Source: Parahaliea aestuarii (GTDB lineage Bacteria; Pseudomonadota; Gammaproteobacteria; Pseudomonadales; Halieaceae). Taken from it: a stretch of 64,000 bases of DNA. Below are positions 58,656-64,000 of this stretch, in pieces. Location of the stretch: NCBI RefSeq assembly GCF_008064635.1, contig NZ_VRYZ01000008.1, forward strand, positions 1 to 64,000, read 5' to 3'. Position numbers and translations under genes: made by a program. The notes below the pieces were generated by a model, which saw only the letters and a list, made by a program, of their open reading frames with translations, searched no databases and was not told the DNA's origin. The number at the start of each line of letters is the position of its first letter. The stretch's first letter is position 1.

Positions 58656-60836
58656 ATGAGGACGTTAATCAGGCGATGGCGACAACTCGGGTTGTCCGCG
58701 CGTATTCTGCTGGGGCTCGCCCTCGGCATACTGCTCGGTATATTGCTCGGCGAGCGGGCTACCGCCCTGCAACCCGTTGGCGATATCTATATCCGCCTGA
58801 TGCAGATGACCGTGCTGCCCTACCTCATCACCTCACTGGTGATCGCTTTCGGCCAACTGGAGGTTGGCGAGGCCAAACGCCTGGCCCTGCGTGGAGGCAG
58901 TATCCTGCTGGTGACCTGGCTGCTTACCGCCCTGGTACTGGTACTGTTCCCGCTGGCCTTTCCCGAGTTCGTTACCGCGTCGTTCTACAGCGAGGCCCTG
59001 ATCGAACAGCGGGAGCCTTTCTCTTTTACCGACATCTACTTTACCGACAACCCTTTCGCCTCACTGTCCAGCAACGTGGTTCCGGCCATCGTGGTGTTCA
59101 GTTGCCTGGTCGGTATCGGCCTGATGACACTGCCGGATAAAGACAAACTGCTGGCGCCAATGCGCATCTGGAACGCAGCCATTGTCCGGGTCACCCATTT
59201 CGTTATCGGCCTCACCCCGATCGGCGTGGCCGCCCTCAGCGCTGTACTGGCGGGCACCATTACCCTGGAGTCATGGCTGCAACTGGAATTCTACTTCGTG
59301 GTCTTCGCGGTGGCGGCCCTGGTGTTGGCCTTCCTCGTCCTGCCCCTGCTGGTGACGGCGGTAACGCCCTTCAGTTACCGCGAGGTGATCGGCGTGGCGC
59401 GCGAAGCGCTGCTCACCGCCTTTATCGCCAACAGCGCCTTCATCGTGCTGCCGATTCTGATCGATCGTTGCAAGCACCTGTTCGAGCGCCACGGCCTGCT
59501 GGATGAGAACACCGACTCGGCAGCGGAAGTAATGATTCCGGTGATGTTCAATTTCCCCAACGCTGGCAAGCTGCTGACCCTGCTATTCATACCTTTCGCC
59601 GCCTGGCTTAGTGGTTCACCCCTGCCGTTCAGCGACTTCCCCACCCTGCTGGCAGCAGGCATCCCCAGCTATTTTGCCAAGGCCCAGATGGCCCTGCCCT
59701 TCCTGATCGACCTGTTCAGCCTGCCCCAGGACCTGTTCCAGCTCTACATCCCCACCACTATCCTCACTGGAAAATTTGATTCCCTGGTGACGGCAGTCAA
59801 CCTGATTGTGTTCGCCCTGCTGGCGGCGGCCGCCATGGGCGGCTTTCTGGTACTGGACAGGCGGCGCATACTGCGCGCAGCGGCCTGCATTGTCGGTGGC
59901 ACCGCACTGGCTGTGGCAATGACGGCTCTGACCCTGCGCGCCATGGTGGACACCAGCTACCACATGGATGAAGCGCTGCAGAACATGCACCTCTCCAGGC
60001 TGCACCCTGAGACCGTGGTGCACCGGGTGCGTCCACCAGCGGACCCCGCCCCCGCCGCCAGTACGCGCCTGGACTACCTGCGCGAGCGCGGTAGCATCCG
60101 CATCGGTTATACCCCCGACAACCTGCCCATGAGTTTCTTCAACCGCCGCGATGAACTGGTTGGCTTCGACGTGGAACTGGCAGAGGACTTTGCCGAGGCG
60201 ATGGACCTGACGGCGGAGTTTGTACCGATTACCTGGCCCGAAGTACCGCACATGCTGGAGCAGGGAGTGATCGATATCATGCCGGGCATCTGGTATCGCC
60301 CCTACTGGTTCAGTCGCCTCCAGCTCAGTGCTCCCTACTTTACCGGCACCATGGGCCTGGCCACCCGCGACCACCGCCGCCACGATTTCCACAGCGTGCG
60401 GGACCTGCGCAACAGCAGCGGCCTAGTGATTGGCATCCCCCTGGACTCCAGCCAGATACGCAGCAGCATGGAATACTATTTCGGCGGCGCCGATGTCGAG
60501 TTTCAGGTGCTGGAGTTCTGGGGTACCTACTTCGAGGGCCAGGCGCCGGAAGTCGATGCTTTCCTGATGCCGGTCGAACATGCCTCCGCCTGGAGCCTGC
60601 TACACCCGGAGTTCACCGTTGTCGTGCCGCAGCCCGACCCGGTGCGACTGCCCTCTGCCTTTGGCCTGGCCATTGGCGACAGCGGCCTGCGCCACATGGT
60701 CAATGAATGGATTGTATTCGCCGAGCATTCCGGCCTGATCCAGCAGCACTACAAGTACTGGATCCTCGGTGGCGGCGCCGAACAGCGACCGCGACGCTGG
60801 TCCGTTCTGGACGATGTATTGGGCTGGGAGCCGTAA
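58656..60836 (+). CDS. Dicarboxylate/amino-acid:cation symporter fused to a family-3 solute-binding domain
   Basis: The 726 aa have an N-terminal SDF/DAACS transporter (residues about 1-420): RILLGLALGILLGILLGERA, YIRLMQMTVLPYLITSLVIA and IPVMFNFPNAGKLLTLLFIP. A linker with a membrane segment (AAACIVGGTALAVAMTALTL) leads to a periplasmic binding domain (about 470-700) with GSIRIGYTPDNLPMSFFNRR and LVGFDVELAEDFAEAMDLTA. Such fusions pair binding and transport in one chain. ATG 58656 was used; ATG 58614 is possible. The gene is divergent from the interrupted hydrolase gene. Confidence 0.85.
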   Translation: MRTLIRRWRQLGLSARILLGLALGILLGILLGERATALQPVGDIYIRLMQMTVLPYLITSLVIAFGQLEVGEAKRLALRGGSILLVTWLLTALVLVLFPLAFPEFVTASFYSEALIEQREPFSFTDIYFTDNPFASLSSNVVPAIVVFSCLVGIGLMTLPDKDKLLAPMRIWNAAIVRVTHFVIGLTPIGVAALSAVLAGTITLESWLQLEFYFVVFAVAALVLAFLVLPLLVTAVTPFSYREVIGVAREALLTAFIANSAFIVLPILIDRCKHLFERHGLLDENTDSAAEVMIPVMFNFPNAGKLLTLLFIPFAAWLSGSPLPFSDFPTLLAAGIPSYFAKAQMALPFLIDLFSLPQDLFQLYIPTTILTGKFDSLVTAVNLIVFALLAAAAMGGFLVLDRRRILRAAACIVGGTALAVAMTALTLRAMVDTSYHMDEALQNMHLSRLHPETVVHRVRPPADPAPAASTRLDYLRERGSIRIGYTPDNLPMSFFNRRDELVGFDVELAEDFAEAMDLTAEFVPITWPEVPHMLEQGVIDIMPGIWYRPYWFSRLQLSAPYFTGTMGLATRDHRRHDFHSVRDLRNSSGLVIGIPLDSSQIRSSMEYYFGGADVEFQVLEFWGTYFEGQAPEVDAFLMPVEHASAWSLLHPEFTVVVPQPDPVRLPSAFGLAIGDSGLRHMVNEWIVFAEHSGLIQQHYKYWILGGGAEQRPRRWSVLDDVLGWEP

Positions 60837-60868
60837 TGGGCACCCGGCCCCACCGGAATAGACAGAAT

Positions 60869-61165
60869 TCAGGAGGACTTGCGCCCGGCCAGCGCCAGGA
60901 AACCCAGTGTCAGCAGGCCGCCGAGGCACCACAGCGCCAACACGCCCAGCTCCATCAAGCCTATGCCGCCGGAGCCTTCCAGGGGTGCCCAGAGCACCAG
61001 CAGGTATATGGTGAGTAGCAGGATCGCTACCAGTAGCAATCGGCCGTAGCCTTTGCGTGATGATTCCTTTGTGCCACTGCCGATAGTCGGCAACAGTTCG
61101 CCCAGTGATCTCATTACATCCGTCCCTGCATCTTCCAATGATTGCCAGTTGGGGGCTTGAAGCAT
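60869..61165 (-). CDS. Small membrane protein
   Basis: The 98 aa from ATG 61165 contain two hydrophobic segments (YGRLLLVAILLLTIYLLVLW; LGVLALWCLGGLLTLGFLAL) and a polar N-terminus. The frame extends to 61222 but has no better start. No family is recognised. It is convergent with the symporter fusion gene. Confidence 0.55.
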   Translation of the reverse strand: MLQAPNWQSLEDAGTDVMRSLGELLPTIGSGTKESSRKGYGRLLLVAILLLTIYLLVLWAPLEGSGGIGLMELGVLALWCLGGLLTLGFLALAGRKSS

Positions 61166-61243
61166 AGTCAAATCCCCGGAGATTGCAGTGTCCGGATGGC
61201 AAAATTGTGGGCCAGCTCGCAAAGAAAGAGGCCGGCCGGCACT

Positions 61244-61516
61244 TTAACTGTCGATGCGGCGCCGCTCCCGCCCCGAGCGACGGTCTTTTGCGACCCACAG
61301 ACCGTTGATTTCACAGGGAAAACTGTGATGTTGCTCACATCTTCGCTCTGATTCAGCCCGCGTCACAAAAAATCGTGGATTGCGACGCGGCCGCCGCGCT
61401 GCCGCGTTGCAGTGCGGCTCCGACACATAGGTTCGCGCCGACGTGGTAAATACAAACACGGCCACCCCCAGGGCCATTAGCAGCAATACCGCAAATATGT
61501 CGAACGTAATCTCCAT
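61244..61516 (-). CDS. Small membrane protein with basic tail
   Basis: The 90 aa have one N-terminal membrane segment (IFAVLLLMALGVAVFVFTTS) and a basic, cysteine-containing C-terminus (RRNPRFF; KDRRSGRERR). ATG 61516 follows GGGGGGAG, a good ribosome site. It has no known family. It lies 222 bp downstream of the end of the sugar transferase gene on the same strand. Confidence 0.5.
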   Translation of the reverse strand: MEITFDIFAVLLLMALGVAVFVFTTSARTYVSEPHCNAAARRPRRNPRFFVTRAESERRCEQHHSFPCEINGLWVAKDRRSGRERRRIDS

Positions 61517-61738
61517 GCGTCACTCCCCCCCTGTGATTCTTCTTATTCGCCGACCTGAAATTACGCCAGGCTGTCCAATCAGGGCAAGCGACCCGGACCA
61601 GCTGGCGTCCACCATCATAAGCAATATTCAAACCAACTTGAAATTACGCACGTTTTTCCGGGGTTTGGCCACCGGTGGACAGGGAGTCGTGGCGCAGAGG
61701 AACTTCGAGTGTCAGAAAAACTGACAAGCACTAATGAT

Positions 61739-63145
61739 TCAGCGCACACCCTCGCCAAAGAGGACAACTTCGGTAGTACTGAGGATGATCATAAAGTCCA
61801 GGAAGACGTTATGGTTCTTGACGTAATACAGCTCGTACTGCAACTTCTGGCGCGCATCTTCCTCGCTGGCGCCGTAGGGATAGTGCAATTGCGCCCAGCC
61901 GGCGATGCCCGGCTTGACCTGGTGACGGGCCGAATAGAAAGGGATATTGCGCTGCAATTCTTCCACGAATGTCGGGCGCTCTGGCCGCGGCCCAACCAGC
62001 GACATGTCGCCCCGGAGGATGTTGAGTATCTGTGGCAGCTCGTCGATACGCAGCCTGCGAATGATCGCGCCAACGCGCGTGATTCGGCAATCGTTCTTGT
62101 CAGCCCACCGGGCCTTGCCGTCTCCTTCTGCGTCAACCCGCATACTGCGCAGCTTCAGCAGGTCGAATACCTTGCCGTGCAGGCCCACCCTCTGCTGGCG
62201 GTAGATAGCCGGCGTACCGAAGCCATCCTCAATCCAGATGGCAAGCAGCGTCAGCATCATGATCGGCCACACAATCATCAACAACATCAGGCTGGCGCCG
62301 ATATCAAATAGCCGTTTGCTGATCTGACGCCAGGTGCTGTGCTTGAAGCCGTCGGAAAACACCAGCCAGCTGGGGCTGACGAAATCGAGCATGATTTTCC
62401 CCGCCTCGCGCTCGAAGAAGGTGGCCACATCCAGTACTTCAATACCAGAGAGGCGGCATTGCGCCAGCTCATCAATGGGAAGCGCCTTGCGGCGATCATC
62501 CAGGGCGACAACAATCTGATCCACATCCATCGTCGTCACCAGCTCCTGCAGCGAGGGGGGAGACTCAACGACGTTTTGCCCTTCCACCTGGACTGGTTCG
62601 CCGTTGCTGCGAACAAAGCCGACGAAGCGAAAACTGCGGCGATCGCTGTCACGGCGCAGCCACCCCAGCGCGGTATTGGCACGCCAGCCTGTGCCGAGCA
62701 CCAGAACACGGGATTTCAGCTGTTCAATGTCGACCAGGCGGGAGAAGATGGCCCGGCTGAACAGGCAGAAGACAAAGGCGACCAGCAGTGACTGGGCGAA
62801 GACACCCCGCCACAGGTGAAGGTTGGGCAACAGGTAGAACACCAGTGACATGCCCAGGATAGTGAGCACGAAGGCACTCATCAGGCGCAGCAGCACACCG
62901 CTCGAGCGCTCCCGCAGTTGCGGCTTGTACAACCCGACCGCCACCATCGATGCCATGCTGACAACGGCGAACACCAGCGCACGCGGCAGGATCGAGGTAA
63001 TGTGCTCCCCCATCGGTTCCTGCTCCTGCAGGAAATACAACTGCGCACCGAAGTAGAAGGCGCCGAAAAATAACAGGCCCTCGATCATTGCCAGCAGGTA
63101 ATAGACGGTGTGCACATGGTGATTGAACAATCTTATGGTGCGCAT
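61739..63145 (-). CDS. Undecaprenyl-phosphate sugar phosphotransferase (EpsB/WcaJ type)
   Basis: This 468-aa membrane enzyme starts exopolysaccharide synthesis by transferring a sugar phosphate to undecaprenyl phosphate. Four N-terminal membrane helices are followed by a CoA-binding-like domain (VLVLGTGWRANTALGWLRRD). The catalytic sugar-transferase domain contains KRLFDIGASLMLLMIVWPIM, KLRSMRVDAEGDGKARWADK and LPQILNILRGDMSLVGPRPE, and ends KPGIAGWAQLHYPYGASEED. The pattern matches the group associated with PEP-CTERM/exosortase loci. The next gene (minus strand) is an exosortase-associated decarboxylase. Confidence 0.93.
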   Translation of the reverse strand: MRTIRLFNHHVHTVYYLLAMIEGLLFFGAFYFGAQLYFLQEQEPMGEHITSILPRALVFAVVSMASMVAVGLYKPQLRERSSGVLLRLMSAFVLTILGMSLVFYLLPNLHLWRGVFAQSLLVAFVFCLFSRAIFSRLVDIEQLKSRVLVLGTGWRANTALGWLRRDSDRRSFRFVGFVRSNGEPVQVEGQNVVESPPSLQELVTTMDVDQIVVALDDRRKALPIDELAQCRLSGIEVLDVATFFEREAGKIMLDFVSPSWLVFSDGFKHSTWRQISKRLFDIGASLMLLMIVWPIMMLTLLAIWIEDGFGTPAIYRQQRVGLHGKVFDLLKLRSMRVDAEGDGKARWADKNDCRITRVGAIIRRLRIDELPQILNILRGDMSLVGPRPERPTFVEELQRNIPFYSARHQVKPGIAGWAQLHYPYGASEEDARQKLQYELYYVKNHNVFLDFMIILSTTEVVLFGEGVR

Positions 63146-63185
63146 GCTGATTCCCGGCCGGTGGGCCTGATCGCCTGGACGATGT

Positions 63186-64000
63186 TCATACCAGTACCTG
63201 TCCCGGAGGGGGGTGGCTCAGGAAACCATGAGGGCTCGCACTGTAGCCGTAGGCGCCGGACTGAAACACCACCACAAGATCACCGACATCGGCCCGTGGC
63301 AGGGTGACCTTGTCAGCAAGAATATCCAGTGGCGTACACAGCGGACCGACTATATTCACCTGTTCCTGCTCGGGGAAATCTATCCGGTTCCCGATACACA
63401 CCGGGTAATTCTTGCGAATCACCTGGCCGAAATTACCGGAGGCCGCCAGGTGGTGGTGGAGGCCGCCATTGGTGATCAGGTAGGTATCGCCGCGCGAATG
63501 TTTGCGGTCTACGACCTCGGCGATATAGACCCCGGCCTCGGCGACCAGGTAACGCCCCAGCTCCATGACCAGGTGCGCACCCTGCAGCTGGCGCCGGGCT
63601 GCCTCGCAAAGCCGCTCGAGATTGGCGGCTATAGGATCGAGGTCTAGGGGCCGTTCCCCCGGAAAATAGGGGATGCCCAGCCCGCCGCCGATATTCACCC
63701 AGGAAGGCGCGACAGGCAGGCCCTCGGCAAGCCGGGTCGCCAGCTCCAGACTGAGGTTCTGGGCTTCGATAATCGCCTCGGCCTTAAGATTCTGGGACCC
63801 GGCGAAGATATGGAACCCCTGGAAAGAAAGTCCGAGTGCAGACAGTTCACTGAGCATTTGTGGCACACGTTCTTCGTCGACGCCGAAGGGTTTTGGGCCA
63901 CCGCCCATTTTCATACCGGAAGTCTTCAGTTCGAAGGCGGGATTCACCCGCACTGCCACCCGGGGTGTAATGCCCAGTCGCTCTCCCTGCGCCGCCAGCC
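63186..64000 (-). CDS. PLP-dependent decarboxylase, exosortase A system-associated (partial)
   Basis: The frame is open to the window's right edge, so the N-terminus, including the PLP lysine, is missing. The visible 271 aa match diaminopimelate/ornithine decarboxylase fold type III: VRVNPAFELKTSGMKMGGGP, FGVDEERVPQML, FHIFAGSQN, VNIGGGLGIPYFPGERP, HLVMELGRYLVAEAGVYIAE and VGPLCTPLDILADKV. The group is usually found in exosortase A/EPS clusters. It lies 40 bp upstream of the sugar transferase gene. Confidence 0.88.
   Translation of the reverse strand, partial: LAAQGERLGITPRVAVRVNPAFELKTSGMKMGGGPKPFGVDEERVPQMLSELSALGLSFQGFHIFAGSQNLKAEAIIEAQNLSLELATRLAEGLPVAPSWVNIGGGLGIPYFPGERPLDLDPIAANLERLCEAARRQLQGAHLVMELGRYLVAEAGVYIAEVVDRKHSRGDTYLITNGGLHHHLAASGNFGQVIRKNYPVCIGNRIDFPEQEQVNIVGPLCTPLDILADKVTLPRADVGDLVVVFQSGAYGYSASPHGFLSHPPPGQVLV

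Overview
The window is GC-rich chromosome of a gammaproteobacterium. The order alaS-lysC-csrA-tRNA-Ser, GreB, HinT, a Trm112-type protein and genes of an exosortase-type exopolysaccharide locus fit a marine member of the Cellvibrionales/Halieaceae group or a close relative. That placement is an inference from gene content and order, not from a search.

Left part (1-9692). The end of an IS3-family element is followed by a compact integrated element of about 9.3 kb, bounded by an 18-bp direct repeat (287-304 and 9600-9617). The right copy overlaps the 3' end of tRNA-Ser(GCU). In order it carries a tyrosine integrase, a small unknown protein, an AlpA/excisionase-like HTH protein, a PrimPol-PriCT-AAA replication protein, an iteron cluster that looks like an origin, two tiny ORFs, an HK97-type major capsid protein, a zinc-ribbon protein and a P27-type small terminase. 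Three unknown genes on the opposite strand follow, next to the tRNA. No portal, protease domain, large terminase, tail or lysis gene is present. This looks like a capsid-encoding phage satellite (PICI/P4-like) with a cargo module that could be an undescribed defence or interference system. The element also supplies a new terminator to the tRNA gene.

Middle part (9.8-30 kb). csrA, lysC, alaS, hinT, a Trm112-type gene and greB are core genes. They are followed by an MFS transporter, a FecA-like TonB receptor, a large lipoprotein with an esterase-like elbow, a beta-lactamase-fold hydrolase, a UDG-family protein, gcvP, an MscK-like channel and an orphan FlaG-like gene.

Right part (30-64 kb). An ECF41 sigma factor sits behind its carboxymuconolactone-decarboxylase partner, with a matching ECF41-type promoter. 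Next come an IPTL-CTERM-like surface protein with a duplicated FnIII domain, an AraC regulator, folE, a DASH-type photolyase/cryptochrome, a flavin reductase remnant, an M28 peptidase, an RsuA-type pseudouridine synthase and a double VanZ protein. An EthA-like Baeyer-Villiger monooxygenase is divergent from an AraC regulator, with well-formed operator half-sites between them. Acetolactate synthase is divergent from an Lrp-type regulator. An oxidoreductase/MFS cluster, rarD, an AhpD-like pair, a hydrolase with an in-frame amber codon upstream of an LssY_C-type lipoprotein, and a symporter fused to a solute-binding domain follow. At the right edge are an EpsB-type sugar transferase and an exosortase-associated PLP decarboxylase that runs off the window.
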